Shown piece after piece: positions 8,445 to 17,697 of a DNA stretch of 51,444 nt. The stretch comes from Clostridia bacterium (lineage in GTDB: Bacteria; Bacillota; Clostridia; Oscillospirales; SIG627). The position numbers and the translations under genes are program-made. The stretch's first letter is position 1; every line of letters starts with the position of its first letter. The notes below the pieces were generated by a model. The model worked only from the letters and a program-made list of their open reading frames with translations, did no database searches and was not told the DNA's origin. The stretch is taken from the NCBI GenBank assembly GCA_017467865.1, contig JAFUKG010000044.1:1-51444 (forward strand). The letters are read 5' to 3'.

Positions 8445-9472
8445 GACTTATTATTGACGTAATGAGCGGTGACGCTGAGGCAATTGAGCCTATAAAGGGC
8501 GCCATAAAGGCAAGAAAAGAGCTTCAGGTTGATATAACTCTGGTAGGGCAGGAAAAGGTAATAAAAGAAGCCCTTGAAAGCCTTGGCGAGAGTGAAAGTG
8601 AAGGACTTAAAATCGTTAATGCAGATAGCATTGTAACCATGGAGGACGACTATCTTGTCGTTATAAAATCAAAAAAAGACTCCTCTATGAGCGTGGGTCT
8701 CACTCTCCTCAAAAACTCAGAGGGAGATGCATTTATTTCTACGGGAAATACCGGAGCTTTAGTTGCGGGAGCAAGTCTTATTGTCAGACGTCTTAAGGGA
8801 ATTAAAGCGGCGGCAATAGGCGCGGTAATCCCCCTCGGTGCACCTATGCTTCTTATCGACTCTGGTGCAAACGTGTCTCCAAACGCCGATTCTATGAAGC
8901 AGTTTGCCGTAATGGGCTCCATCTATATGGAAAAAATGTTTGGTATAGAAAAGCCCCGTGTGGCACTTATCAACAATGGAACAGAAGAGACAAAGGGCAA
9001 TGAGCTTGCCCGTGAGACCTATGCTCTTTTGAAGAACAGCGAACTTAATTTCATAGGAAATATTGAGGGCAGAGACGTTGTAAACTCGGTTTGCGACGTG
9101 CTTGTTGCCGACGGATATACGGGGAATATAATCCTCAAGCTTGTTGAGGGCTTTGGCAAATTTATGTCAAGAACTCTTAAATCCATGTTTAAGAAGAATT
9201 TCAAAACAATTATCGGCGCTCTTTTCTTAAAGAGCGAAGCTATGGCGCTGAAAAAGTCAATGGACTACACCGAATATGGCGGAGCGCCGCTCCTCGGTGT
9301 TGCATCTCCTGTTATAAAGGCACATGGAAATTCGGGAGAAAAGGGTATGTTTTCAGCCTGCCGTCAGGCAAAGACCTTTGTGGAAACGGGAATTATAAAT
9401 GATATTGCCGAGGCAGGTCTTAAAATGAGAGAAGAAAGAAAACGCTTGGGTGAAAGTGAAGATGAACAGTAA
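8441..9472 (+). CDS. plsX: Phosphate acyltransferase PlsX
   Basis: 343 residues from TTG 8441, giving MRLIIDVMSGDAEA as the N-terminus. The site aaaggagg (8423-8430) lies 10 nt upstream. The frame from 8399 would only add residues overlapping trmFO. PlsX makes acyl-phosphate from acyl-ACP for phospholipid synthesis. Landmarks are IDVMSGD, STGNTGALVAGA, LIDSGANV, VADGYTGNIILKLVEG and GGAPLLGVASPVIKAHG. It overlaps rnc by 11 nt. The acpP gene that often sits between plsX and rnc in Firmicutes is absent here. Confidence 0.95.
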   Translation: MRLIIDVMSGDAEAIEPIKGAIKARKELQVDITLVGQEKVIKEALESLGESESEGLKIVNADSIVTMEDDYLVVIKSKKDSSMSVGLTLLKNSEGDAFISTGNTGALVAGASLIVRRLKGIKAAAIGAVIPLGAPMLLIDSGANVSPNADSMKQFAVMGSIYMEKMFGIEKPRVALINNGTEETKGNELARETYALLKNSELNFIGNIEGRDVVNSVCDVLVADGYTGNIILKLVEGFGKFMSRTLKSMFKKNFKTIIGALFLKSEAMALKKSMDYTEYGGAPLLGVASPVIKAHGNSGEKGMFSACRQAKTFVETGIINDIAEAGLKMREERKRLGESEDEQ

Positions 9473-10211
9473 AGAAATTTATACCGATAGCTTTTTAGAT
9501 AAAGCAAAGGCATTGGAAGAGATTATAGGGCATCGCTACAAAACCCCGGAATACCTCTATACCGCTCTCACTCATTCTTCTTTTGCTAACGAGCTCCGCG
9601 CAAAAAAGAAGGATGCAGAAAGCAATGAGAGACTTGAATTTTTAGGAGATTCAGTGCTCTCTATTGTGGTATCCTCTTATATCTTTTCCTCGCTTTCCTC
9701 TCTCCCCGAGGGAGAGCTTACGAGGATAAGAGCTTATGCCGTTTGCGAGGACGCCTTATTCGCTTATGCTGCAAAGATAGGACTTGGCGAATATCTTGCC
9801 CTTGGAAGAGGAGAAGAGAAAACCGACGGCAGACACAGAAAATCAATTCTTGCCGACGCTACGGAAGCCATTATCGCATCGGTTTATCTTGACAGCGGTT
9901 TTGATATCGAATCGGTAAAAGATTTCATTATGGAAATATCTCTTCCGAGAATTGAAGAAATAGTAGCCACCCTGAGAAAGGGCGGTTCAAAGAATTATAA
10001 AGGAACTCTCCAACAGCTTGTTCAGAATTCAAGGGGAGATATCCTTGAATACGAGCAGGTTTCCGAAAGCGGACCCGACCACGATAAGACCTTTATTATA
10101 AGGGTAAAGCTCAACAGCAACGAGATTGGAGTGGGCAAGGGTCGTTCAAAGCAGGAGGCAGAGCAAGCGGCAGCAAGGGAAGCCTTGATACTTTTTGGAG
10201 AAAAGGTTTGA
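9462..10211 (+). CDS. rnc: Ribonuclease III
   Basis: 249 residues from ATG 9462. GTG 9450 and 9456 are alternative starts in the same frame. I prefer the ATG because gggtga sits 8 nt upstream and homologues begin close to this point. The nuclease domain has the signature ERLEFLGDSVLSIVVSSYIF with catalytic acidic residues, and ADATEAIIASVYLDSG. The C-terminal dsRNA-binding domain begins at NYKGTLQQLVQ and ends SKQEAEQAAAREAL. The enzyme cleaves double-stranded RNA during rRNA maturation. It is the last gene of the operon, and its stop lies inside the promoter of the next gene. Confidence 0.95.
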   Translation: MNSKEIYTDSFLDKAKALEEIIGHRYKTPEYLYTALTHSSFANELRAKKKDAESNERLEFLGDSVLSIVVSSYIFSSLSSLPEGELTRIRAYAVCEDALFAYAAKIGLGEYLALGRGEEKTDGRHRKSILADATEAIIASVYLDSGFDIESVKDFIMEISLPRIEEIVATLRKGGSKNYKGTLQQLVQNSRGDILEYEQVSESGPDHDKTFIIRVKLNSNEIGVGKGRSKQEAEQAAAREALILFGEKV

Positions 10212-10236
10212 CTTTTCTGTGCTTTGGAGTTACAAT
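10208..10236 (+). promoter_or_regulatory. Promoter of the secreted cohesin-like gene
   Basis: TTGACT at 10208-10213 overlaps the rnc stop codon, followed by a 17-nt spacer and TACAAT at 10231-10236. It gives the downstream gene its own transcript with a leader of about 26 nt. Confidence 0.7.
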
Positions 10237-10269
10237 ATAATAAACACCCCATATTGAAAGGATAAAAAT

Positions 10270-11253
10270 ATGAAAAGAAAGATTTGTTTATTTCTTGCCC
10301 TTGCGGTAATCCTGTCGTTTACAGTGTGTGCCGGGGCAATAGAAACACCTATATTACCTATCAATCCTACTGTGGACGCCACTGTAAAGCTTGTATCGGA
10401 TGCCGACTCAAATGTCCTTGCAGGAACTGAGGTAAATTTCACCACGCAGATTTCTGACGTACCCAAGAGCTCGGGTATTGCATCAGCTCATTTTTCTTAT
10501 GATTACTCCGACAGCCTTGAGCTTGACGGCGGTATTACACTCAGCGGTCTTCCCGGTTGGTCGGTTTCGGACGTTACAAACACAAACGGAAATCTTTCTT
10601 TCACTATAAGCGGACCTGCCGTGACAAGCTCCTTTGCAGTTAAATTTACCTTTGACGTAGCTCTCAATCCTACCTCCCGTCTTTCGCTTACTCTTGACAG
10701 CGTAAGCCTTTACGACGGCAACGAAAAAAAGGTAACTGCAAACAAAACGTCAAGTAGCTGTGTTTTCAACGTAGAGTCGGTAGTTCCTCTCTTCGAGAAC
10801 ATTGGTGCGTCACTTCGTATAAACAATACCCCCGCTATAAGATTTGGAATGAGAGTAGAAAAGGATACTGTTTACAAAAAAGAATTCGGCTCGGGAAATT
10901 ACAGTTATTCTTCCTCTGATAACATAAAATTCGGTATGCTTTGTATCGCAAAGGATACACTCAGCGGCGAGCTTACCGTTGATACAAAGGGCGCTCACAA
11001 AGAGCTTTTCAAGACCCCTCTCATTGATAATTCAGGCGAGCTTGTGTTCGTTTATGAAATTGACAACCTCGGCTCATACCTTTTAGAGTATGTGACCCGT
11101 CCTTATATCTCTTTTGAGACAGAGAGCGGAGACGTGGTTTATTTCTACGGAGAGGCAAAGACAAGAAACGCTGAATACGTAGCAAAAACCGAGCTTAAAA
11201 GCACAACAGATACCGCAAAACGTGAGCTTTTGAACAAATTTATATCTGAGTAA
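10270..11253 (+). CDS. Secreted protein with cohesin/carbohydrate-binding-like domain
   Basis: 327 residues. The N-terminal signal peptide (KRKICLFLALAVILSFTV, cleavage likely near CAGA) is followed by a beta-rich domain, about residues 35-170. Its pattern (VSDADSNVLAGTEVNFTTQI, SAHFSYDYSDSLEL, SFAVKFTFDVAL) fits the cohesin/CBM2-CBM3 fold that binds dockerins or polysaccharide. From about residue 178 a second domain starts FENIGASLRINNTPAIRFGMRV, a module I know from surface proteins of Clostridia without a defined function. It ends shortly after, with no anchor or sortase motif. It is monocistronic, with its own promoter and terminator. The role is probably extracellular or envelope-associated, possibly in glycan binding. 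Confidence 0.6.
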   Translation: MKRKICLFLALAVILSFTVCAGAIETPILPINPTVDATVKLVSDADSNVLAGTEVNFTTQISDVPKSSGIASAHFSYDYSDSLELDGGITLSGLPGWSVSDVTNTNGNLSFTISGPAVTSSFAVKFTFDVALNPTSRLSLTLDSVSLYDGNEKKVTANKTSSSCVFNVESVVPLFENIGASLRINNTPAIRFGMRVEKDTVYKKEFGSGNYSYSSSDNIKFGMLCIAKDTLSGELTVDTKGAHKELFKTPLIDNSGELVFVYEIDNLGSYLLEYVTRPYISFETESGDVVYFYGEAKTRNAEYVAKTELKSTTDTAKRELLNKFISE

Positions 11254-11270
11254 AACTAAATAATAAACAG

Positions 11271-11304
11271 AAAAAAGCCTGAACCGAAGTGTTCAGGCCT
11301 TTTT
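11271..11304 (+). terminator. Intrinsic terminator
   Basis: GCCTGAAC (11277-11284) pairs with GTTCAGGC (11291-11298) across a 6-nt loop, flanked by A6 upstream and a T-tract downstream. It follows the secreted-protein gene by 23 bp. Confidence 0.85.
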
Positions 11305-11340
11305 CTATTATTTTGAGGAGGATTAAGGGGATTAAGCTAA

Positions 11341-12096
11341 TTAAATCTTTAAATTCACCAGAAGGCCGAAGTGGTCTGAAGGGTATTTTCCGTCAACGGT
11401 GTCCTTCAGGTGAGTATAGGAAAGGGGAGCGACCCCCTTGGAAATAAAGCAATAGTCAATGTGTTGGTCGTTGATTTTCACGGGGTCATATCCGTGATAG
11501 GTTGTAGAAGTGTCCTTTGCAGTAAGTGCGTTTACGTCATCAAAGTGACTTGTCATCGCACGGTATCCCGCCATATCGGGAGTCATATTAAAGTCCCCTG
11601 TGATTACCGTAGGAAGCTTTGTGATAGCGTTACGGCGTGACGCAATAAGGTTTGCGGAGTCGCTTTGTCCCTTGTCTCCGAAGCCGAAGTGAGTGTTCAT
11701 GAAGAAGAACTCTTCACCGCTTTTTTTCTCCTTTAATATGCACCACAAGCAGATTCGGTAGCAGTTAAACCTTTCATCCCAGCCTCTCGACTCTACGTCG
11801 GGTGTGTCTGAAAGCCAAAAAAAACCTTTATCTACACAATCGAAGCGTTCTTTTTTCCACATGATAGGAGCCGCCTCGGCATCCTTTGACGCGCGGTGAA
11901 CAAGGAAAAGTTCATATTTGTCACCATAGTCCTTTTCAAGAAAGGGCTCCCAAGGGGCGTTAGACTCCTGAAAGCCTATAACGTCTGCATCCAAGGGGTC
12001 AAGCACCGTCTTTAAACGAGGTGCCCTCTCAGCTATACTGTTCCCATCAGGGTCGTCACAGTAGCGTATGTTGAAGCTTACAACTTTTATATCCAT
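11341..12096 (-). CDS. Endonuclease/exonuclease/phosphatase (EEP) family protein
   Basis: 251 residues from ATG 12096, with ggag 8 nt upstream. The frame from 12117 lacks a site. EEP landmarks in order: MDIKVVSFNIRY, VIGFQESN (metal-binding Glu), MNTHFGFG, VITGDFNMTPD and a closing SDHFGLLV. These form the Mg-dependent DNase I-like catalytic site. There is no signal peptide, so it is cytoplasmic. Substrates of the family range from DNA to phospholipid headgroups and inositol phosphates, and the sequence does not choose between them. It lies 49 bp downstream of paralogue A on the same strand with only a short palindrome between, so it may be co-transcribed with A. Confidence 0.85.
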   Translation of the reverse strand: MDIKVVSFNIRYCDDPDGNSIAERAPRLKTVLDPLDADVIGFQESNAPWEPFLEKDYGDKYELFLVHRASKDAEAAPIMWKKERFDCVDKGFFWLSDTPDVESRGWDERFNCYRICLWCILKEKKSGEEFFFMNTHFGFGDKGQSDSANLIASRRNAITKLPTVITGDFNMTPDMAGYRAMTSHFDDVNALTAKDTSTTYHGYDPVKINDQHIDYCFISKGVAPLSYTHLKDTVDGKYPSDHFGLLVNLKI

Positions 12097-12107
12097 AAAT
12101 TTACTCC

Positions 12108-12157
12108 AATTCTGCATTCATCATTGAAGAAAATAAAGTGTCACTTTATTTTACTTC
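12108..12157. repeat. Half heptad element plus palindrome at the 3' end of paralogue A
   Basis: A short arm, aattctgcattcatcattg, is followed by an inverted repeat, GAAGAAAATAAAGTG (12126-12140) against CACTTTATTTTACTTC (12142-12157), with one extra base and a 1-nt centre. The right half contains the last three codons and the stop of paralogue A. It is one member of the family of intergenic elements described in the findings. Confidence 0.7.
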
Positions 12158-14779
12158 CTTACCTGTAAAGCCTAAAGTCAACTGTGCACGGGGAGTTGTA
12201 CGGTTGAGCGCGCGAGCAGTAAGCTCTGCCTTGAACTTGCCTCTTGGGGATTTGAAGTTTTCGGCATTGAACCAGATGGGTCTCTCGTTGCCGTAACGGT
12301 CAAGTACCTTAGCTTCCTTTCCGTCCCATTCAATAACGTCACTTGACTGAAGCTCACATTCAAACATTATTGTACCCTCGCCAATCTTGACAGTAGGGTT
12401 CTTGTAAACCTCGTAGGTGTGCTCGTAAGCCACGATAGATGACATTCTCACACCCTCCATATCGCCCTCGGTCTCAATTTCCATACCTACAAGACGGTCA
12501 TTATTGAGAGAGGAACGGAAAACGGGGTACATTATCTCGTTTTTCTCAAAGCCATGGTCAAATCTTTCGCCGTTATCCGACTCAAGGAGAATGAATTCAC
12601 GCCAGCCCTTGAAATTCACGTCTATGATATACTGACCGTAGCCTGCTTCACTATTGGTGGCGCATCTTGTCTTGAGACAAACCTTTCCGCCCTTTCCGTT
12701 ACCGAACACCTTCACTACCTTTGCAAGGTTATCCTTGAAGTTTATCTCACATCCGTAGCGGATAGAAAGCTTTTGAGTCATAAGCTCTGCATCATCATTA
12801 AGCTTCATCATAACCATAGGGTTATTTTTCAGAGTAGATAGCATTGCCTCAATTCTCACGAAAGGTATCTGAGCGCCGAAGGGGTTTTTGAAATTGCCGT
12901 AGTTTCTGTCGCTGTCCGAGAGGTCATAAAGCTTGGCTGTCTGATAATCCTTCTCAACGAAGGTATACTTTCCGCCGCGCTTTTCCTTGAGATGATATTC
13001 AAAGGGTCCGTCAATGAGCTTCTGACGGTAATCCTCTGAGAAATATTCAGCCTTTCTCAGGTCGTCATACTTTTTATAAATGGCAAGGTTTCGTCTCATA
13101 CCTGCATATCGTTCAAGCTTTTCGGGAGTAAGTCCGTTGAAAACGGTAGAGAAATCATACATTATAGCCTTTGATGCCATATGCTCAATAGAGTCGGTGT
13201 GATGATACTTTGTGTGCTCGTTTCCGGGATATGCTTCTGTCATGGGGAAGAAATCGTACCAACCGAGGCAGGGCGCTGAGAAGCGGTCAACCCACTGAAG
13301 ATTGTCGTTCGTGTGTATATTGTTCCAGCCTCTGTATCCTCGGTAGGGAGTGTCCCATGCACCGATTCGTCCTCTTGCCGCCCAGAAAGAGGGCACCATA
13401 TCGGAAGCCTCAAGAAGAGGGTCGGTATTACAGTTTTTGAGTAGCTCACAGATGAAGGCGCCCATGTAGTAGGAAACCTCTTCTCTCTTGCAATGCTGAC
13501 GAAGTCCGTCGATAGCGTCAAGATAAATCATCTTGAATCCGCCCTCGTTAAATGCCTTGGCGGTAAGTCTTGCAACCTCAAGGAAAAGCTCGGAGCCCAG
13601 CCTTGGAGTAAGGTCTCCGAAAAAGCCCTCAAGGTGCTTTATCTCTTCGCCCTTCTTATGAGGAACCGCCTTTGTTCCCGCCTTACCTCTTTGTGTGATG
13701 ATAAGTCCGTTTTCACCCTTGTTAAAGGTCATAAGTTCTTCTCCTACAAGAATCATTGCGGAATTCTTTCGGAAAAAGCCTCTGTCCATAGAGAGACATT
13801 CAACGCTCTCAACGGTAGGTAAAAACATGGTATTCTCGCCGATATCCTCGGCAAGAGTGAAGGAGTTCATTGTAATAAGGTCTTTTTGGAATTTAGGCTG
13901 TGATAAAAGGGTATCACAGTCGTAGTTTATGTATTGAGCATAGGTGTGAAGACCTGCCGACATTCCATGCTCCTCGAGTCTGTCGGAAACGTTCTTCTTG
14001 AAGTCTGCCATAGTTTCATATCTGACAGTTTTGAAGTCGCCCTGACGGTAGGTTCTGGAGCCTTGATGGAAGTCTATCTGGTCCACTCCTATTTTCTTGA
14101 AGAAAGGGAGCATTGAGTCTATAAATTCCTTTGATGACTCATACTGAAGAGTGTAATTTCCAAAGCAAAGTCTGGAGTCTCTTCCGAAGGCACCGCCGAT
14201 GGAAGAAACTATACCAACGTTTTTGTCAATTTTAAGACATACTTCCTTCATGATGCCCCGTCTGTACTTTGTGGGGCAGATGATAACGGCGTATTTTGCA
14301 CCAACGTCCTTCAGATGAGGAAGTACAAAAAATGCAGTCTCACAGCTTTTTACGTCGGGGTAGAATTTCGCGTCAGCCCAGTACGTCATGGGAATACCAA
14401 GAGCACCCATTCCGTTCTCGTCCTTGGGGTCATAGCTGAACTTGGCGTGAGCAAGGGTTGCCTTGTAGCATCCCTCGGGAAGAGAGGTGAGAAGCTCAAA
14501 GGTGAAAAAGTTATCAAAGCATTCAACCTTTACGTCGAAGCTTCCATTATCTGTTGCTGCCGTCATAACGTTTCCTGTCAGAGAAACTGAGGTTATTTCA
14601 AGCTCTTTTCCGTCTTTGCCGGAAATAGAAAAGAAAGGACACTTTTCGCCTGTAATATCCTTGTTATCGGGCTTATATATTATTTTTTCAACGAGAGAAT
14701 TTTTCTTAGATACGTGTATTTCGGCAAAAGTATTCTCAAAAATAATGATACTGCCTGTTTCAGCAATTTTTGTTGCCAT
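12146..14779 (-). CDS. Paralogue A of the 880-residue putative glycosidase family
   Basis: 877 residues from ATG 14779 with ggaggaaatt directly upstream. The TTG at 14791 would sit inside that site. Residues 1-210 look like a beta-sandwich. About 210-590 look like a TIM barrel with GVDQIDFHQG, RQGDF, AGLHTY, LAEDI, MDRGF, IYLDAIDG and ARGRIGAWD. About 330-390 is an inserted small beta unit (VGEELMTFNKG ... GKAGTKAVPHKKG). The C-terminal third is a second beta-sandwich (FKGWREFILLESDNGE). Candidate catalytic residues kept in all five copies are D421 and D424 of YLDAIDG and E457 of PLLEASD. No signal peptide, so cytoplasmic. A glycoside hydrolase role is inference from fold-like features. I cannot name the family. 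Confidence 0.7.
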   Translation of the reverse strand: MATKIAETGSIIIFENTFAEIHVSKKNSLVEKIIYKPDNKDITGEKCPFFSISGKDGKELEITSVSLTGNVMTAATDNGSFDVKVECFDNFFTFELLTSLPEGCYKATLAHAKFSYDPKDENGMGALGIPMTYWADAKFYPDVKSCETAFFVLPHLKDVGAKYAVIICPTKYRRGIMKEVCLKIDKNVGIVSSIGGAFGRDSRLCFGNYTLQYESSKEFIDSMLPFFKKIGVDQIDFHQGSRTYRQGDFKTVRYETMADFKKNVSDRLEEHGMSAGLHTYAQYINYDCDTLLSQPKFQKDLITMNSFTLAEDIGENTMFLPTVESVECLSMDRGFFRKNSAMILVGEELMTFNKGENGLIITQRGKAGTKAVPHKKGEEIKHLEGFFGDLTPRLGSELFLEVARLTAKAFNEGGFKMIYLDAIDGLRQHCKREEVSYYMGAFICELLKNCNTDPLLEASDMVPSFWAARGRIGAWDTPYRGYRGWNNIHTNDNLQWVDRFSAPCLGWYDFFPMTEAYPGNEHTKYHHTDSIEHMASKAIMYDFSTVFNGLTPEKLERYAGMRRNLAIYKKYDDLRKAEYFSEDYRQKLIDGPFEYHLKEKRGGKYTFVEKDYQTAKLYDLSDSDRNYGNFKNPFGAQIPFVRIEAMLSTLKNNPMVMMKLNDDAELMTQKLSIRYGCEINFKDNLAKVVKVFGNGKGGKVCLKTRCATNSEAGYGQYIIDVNFKGWREFILLESDNGERFDHGFEKNEIMYPVFRSSLNNDRLVGMEIETEGDMEGVRMSSIVAYEHTYEVYKNPTVKIGEGTIMFECELQSSDVIEWDGKEAKVLDRYGNERPIWFNAENFKSPRGKFKAELTARALNRTTPRAQLTLGFTGKEVK

Positions 14780-14824
14780 AATTTCCTCCAAAGAAATACA
14801 TTTTCATTAGCCTAACATTATGTT

Positions 14825-14853
14825 ATTACATAGGGTCTTTCTTTTCAAGTCAA
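14825..14853 (-). promoter_or_regulatory. Promoter of paralogue A
   Basis: Read on the minus strand: TTGACT (14853-14848), 17-nt spacer, TGTAAT (14830-14825). It lies directly behind the terminator of paralogue B. Confidence 0.75.
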
Positions 14854-14881
14854 ATGTTGCTACAAATATTAAAAATATTGC

Positions 14882-14917
14882 AAAAAGGGTAAAAAGATTT
14901 TATCTTTTTACCCTTTT
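14882..14917 (-). terminator. Terminator of paralogue B
   Basis: A perfect 15-bp stem, AAAAGGGTAAAAAGA (14883-14897) and TCTTTTTACCCTTTT (14903-14917), with a 5-nt loop, 23 bp after the paralogue B stop. The same GGGTAAAAA-type stem follows D, and a close variant follows E. Confidence 0.8.
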
Positions 14918-14939
14918 GGAAATACAAATTAATACTATC

Positions 14940-17573
14940 TTACTTAACTTCCTTACCCGTAAATCCAAGAGTCAGCTTTGCACGGGAAGTTGTGCGGTTG
15001 AGAGCACGTGCGGTAAGCTCTGCCTTGAACTTGCCTTTGGGCGCCTTGAAGTTCTCGGCATTAAACCAAATAGGTCTCTCGTTGCCGAAACGGTCAATAA
15101 CCTTGGCAGTCTTGCCGTCAAACTCGATAAAGTCTGAGGATTGAAGCTCACACTCAAACATAATTGTGCCTTCGCCAATCTTAACGGTAGGATTTTTGTA
15201 AACCTCGTAAATATGTTCGTAAGCAATAATAGATGACATTCTCACCCCTGTCATATCACCCTCGGTCATAATGTCAACGCCAGTTGTTCTGTCGTTGTTG
15301 AGGGAGGAACGATATACGTTGTAGTGGTGAAGTCCCTCTTCAAAGTTGTGGTCTTTTCTTTCGCCGTTGTCAGACTCAAGAAGAATAAATTCACGCCAGC
15401 CCTTGAAATCGGTGTCGATGATATATTCGCCGTAGCCTGTCTCGGAGTTGGTAGCACATCTTACGTTAATGGCTATCTTACCGCCCTTGATTCCGTTACC
15501 CTTGACACGCACAACCTTGGCAAGGTTTTCCTTGAAGTTGATTTCAGTTCCATACTTCACTTCAAGCTTCTGAGCGGTCAGATCAACGTTTTCGTCAAGC
15601 TTCATCATAACCATAGGATTGTTTTTCAGAGTAGAGAGCATCGCTTCAATTCTGATAAAGGGCACTTGTGCACCGAAGGGGTTCTTGAATTCTCCCACGT
15701 TTCTGTCTGCATCATTCAGGTCATAAAGCTTTGCAAACTGGTAGTCCTTTTCAACGAAGGTGTACTTACCGCCGCGCTTTTCCTTGAGCTGATATTCCCA
15801 CTTGCCGTCGAGAAGCTTCTGACGGTATTCAGGAGAGAAGTATTGCGCCTTACGAAGCTCGTCGTACTTCTTGTAAAGAGTGATGTTACGTCTGAGACCT
15901 GCGTATCTGTTGAAGGAAGCCTTTGTTCCATTGAATACGTTGGAGTAGTCGTACATAACGGCAGTAGCACCGAGGTAGTCGATAGCATCTGTGTGATGAT
16001 ACTTTGTATGCTCGTTTCCGGGGTACATATCTGACATAGGATAGAAGCTATACCAGCCCATAGTTGCCGCAAGGAACTTATCGGTACAGTTTGAGTTGTC
16101 CTTTGCGTGAAGGTCTGTGTAGCCCTTGTATGCTCTGAAAGCGTAGTCCCAAGCGCCGATTCTGCCCCTTGTAGCGTACATAGCGGCACCGTAGTCAGCA
16201 CCTTCAAGGATGGGGTAGTCGTGACAGTTCTTCAGAACCTCGTGAGCGAAAGCGGTCTTGTAGAACCAATATTCGCTTTCCTTGTCGCAATGGAATCTTG
16301 CGCCGTCGAGAGCATCGAGATAAATCATCTTGCAACCGCTCTCGTTGTATGCCTTTGCGGTGTCTCTTGCTATCTTATAGAAAAGCTCAGAGCCGAAGAT
16401 GGGAGTAACGCCGTTGTAGTGACCTTCAAGATGCTTGACAACGTCACCCTTCTTGTGAGCAGCTGCCTTTGTACCTGCCCAGCCTCTGTGAATAGCGGAA
16501 AGACCGTCAGGTCTGATACCGAAGTATATAATCTCTTCGCCTACGAGAAGAAGAGGGGAGTTGGTACGGCAGAAGCCTCTGTCTGTAGGGATAACCGAGG
16601 TATCCTCAAGAATTTTGAGAAAATCTGCATCAGCCGAAATATCCTCAGCAAGAGTATATTCACCCATTGCCTTAAGCTGCTTCTGATATTCAGGCTTTGA
16701 AAGAATAGTATCACAGCCGAAGTTGATATAGAATGAATAAGTATGAAGACCCGTTGCGATGCCGTGGGCGGCAAGCTTGTCGCTTACCTTTTCCTTGAAC
16801 TCCTTGGCATCCTTGTATCTTAAGAATTTAAAGTCACCCTGACGGAAGGTACCTGCACCGTGATGGAATGGAATCTGGTCAACACCCAGCGCCTTGAAAT
16901 ACTCAAGGTTTTCGTCGATAAATTCTTCAGAGGTCTCGCTCATAATGATATAGTTGCCGTAGTTGAGTCTTGAGTCGATACCCCATACACCGCCGGTCTT
17001 TGAAATGATACCCTTTTCGGGGTCGATAGTGAGGAAAAGCTCCTTGAGTACAGCGTTCTGCTCAATGATGGGAGCAATGGCAATACCAAGCTTCGCTCCA
17101 ACGTCACCGAGATGAGGGAATACCTCGCCTCGTGTCTCACGGCTCTTGGCGTCGGGATAGAACATGGGGTTAACCCATATTGTCATAGAAACGCCGTTTG
17201 CACCCGTGTTTTTCTTGTCAAGATAGTCATAGTCGAATTTCATATGACCCATTATAATCTTGAACATTCCCTCGGGTGCCTTTGATACGATTTCAAAGGT
17301 AAAGTAGTTGTCAAAAGCTCCAACTTTAACGTCAAAGCTTCCCTTTTCGGAGGAAACGGTCAGTATATCTCCTTTGATACTGATGCCCGTTAGAGCAATT
17401 TCCTCTTTTTCTTTGGTATAAAAAGAGAAGAACTTGGTGTCCTCTCCCTTTATACTCTTGCCCGTCTTCTTGTCGATAATCTCCTCAACCGAAGCATCCT
17501 TCTTTGACAAAGTAATAATAGCTCGGTCATTTTCAAAAACGATAGCGTTTTTGTTGTCTTTGATTGCTGTCAT
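14940..17573 (-). CDS. Paralogue B of the 880-residue putative glycosidase family
   Basis: 877 residues from ATG 17573 behind ggaggatatt. It has the same architecture as A: N-terminal beta-sandwich, barrel with GVDQIPFHHG, RQGDF, TGLHTY, LAEDI, TDRGF, IYLDALDGARFHC and TRGRIGAWD, inserted beta unit, and C-terminal sandwich with FKGWREFILLESDNGE. The first acidic-His motif differs (DQIPFH instead of DQIDFH), which may mark a change in substrate binding. The 3' end is close to A (KAELTARALNRTT) and unlike C and D. No convincing promoter lies in the 115 bp between C and B, so it is probably read through from C. Cytoplasmic. Hydrolase activity is inferred only. Confidence 0.7.
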   Translation of the reverse strand: MTAIKDNKNAIVFENDRAIITLSKKDASVEEIIDKKTGKSIKGEDTKFFSFYTKEKEEIALTGISIKGDILTVSSEKGSFDVKVGAFDNYFTFEIVSKAPEGMFKIIMGHMKFDYDYLDKKNTGANGVSMTIWVNPMFYPDAKSRETRGEVFPHLGDVGAKLGIAIAPIIEQNAVLKELFLTIDPEKGIISKTGGVWGIDSRLNYGNYIIMSETSEEFIDENLEYFKALGVDQIPFHHGAGTFRQGDFKFLRYKDAKEFKEKVSDKLAAHGIATGLHTYSFYINFGCDTILSKPEYQKQLKAMGEYTLAEDISADADFLKILEDTSVIPTDRGFCRTNSPLLLVGEEIIYFGIRPDGLSAIHRGWAGTKAAAHKKGDVVKHLEGHYNGVTPIFGSELFYKIARDTAKAYNESGCKMIYLDALDGARFHCDKESEYWFYKTAFAHEVLKNCHDYPILEGADYGAAMYATRGRIGAWDYAFRAYKGYTDLHAKDNSNCTDKFLAATMGWYSFYPMSDMYPGNEHTKYHHTDAIDYLGATAVMYDYSNVFNGTKASFNRYAGLRRNITLYKKYDELRKAQYFSPEYRQKLLDGKWEYQLKEKRGGKYTFVEKDYQFAKLYDLNDADRNVGEFKNPFGAQVPFIRIEAMLSTLKNNPMVMMKLDENVDLTAQKLEVKYGTEINFKENLAKVVRVKGNGIKGGKIAINVRCATNSETGYGEYIIDTDFKGWREFILLESDNGERKDHNFEEGLHHYNVYRSSLNNDRTTGVDIMTEGDMTGVRMSSIIAYEHIYEVYKNPTVKIGEGTIMFECELQSSDFIEFDGKTAKVIDRFGNERPIWFNAENFKAPKGKFKAELTARALNRTTSRAKLTLGFTGKEVK

Positions 17574-17586
17574 AATATCCTCCACT

Positions 17587-17697
17587 TTAATTGAATGATG
17601 AATGCTGAATTATTGACAATTTTCCTGTTGGAAAATTTACGGTAATTATTCAATCTTCATTATTCATTAAGTAAAGTAAAACGGTGTTTTACTTAAC
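17587..17697. repeat. Heptad-hairpin element between paralogues C and B
   Basis: Left arm ttgaatgatgaatgctgaat (from 17591), core hairpin AATTTTCC-tgtt-GGAAAATT (17618-17637), right arm attcaatcttcattattcat, then a 12-bp palindrome with one mismatch, GTAAAGTAAAAC (17671-17682) against GTTTTACTTAAC (17686-17697). The palindrome covers the stop codon and last codons of C. Confidence 0.75.

Noticed and set aside
15324..16034. Long open frames antisense to the five paralogues (for example 15324-16034, 18100-18387, 24529-25233, all plus strand)
   Set aside because: They recur at matching places in several copies because the coding strand avoids certain codons. They lack ribosome binding sites and resemble no protein family, while the minus-strand reading is conserved across all five copies.
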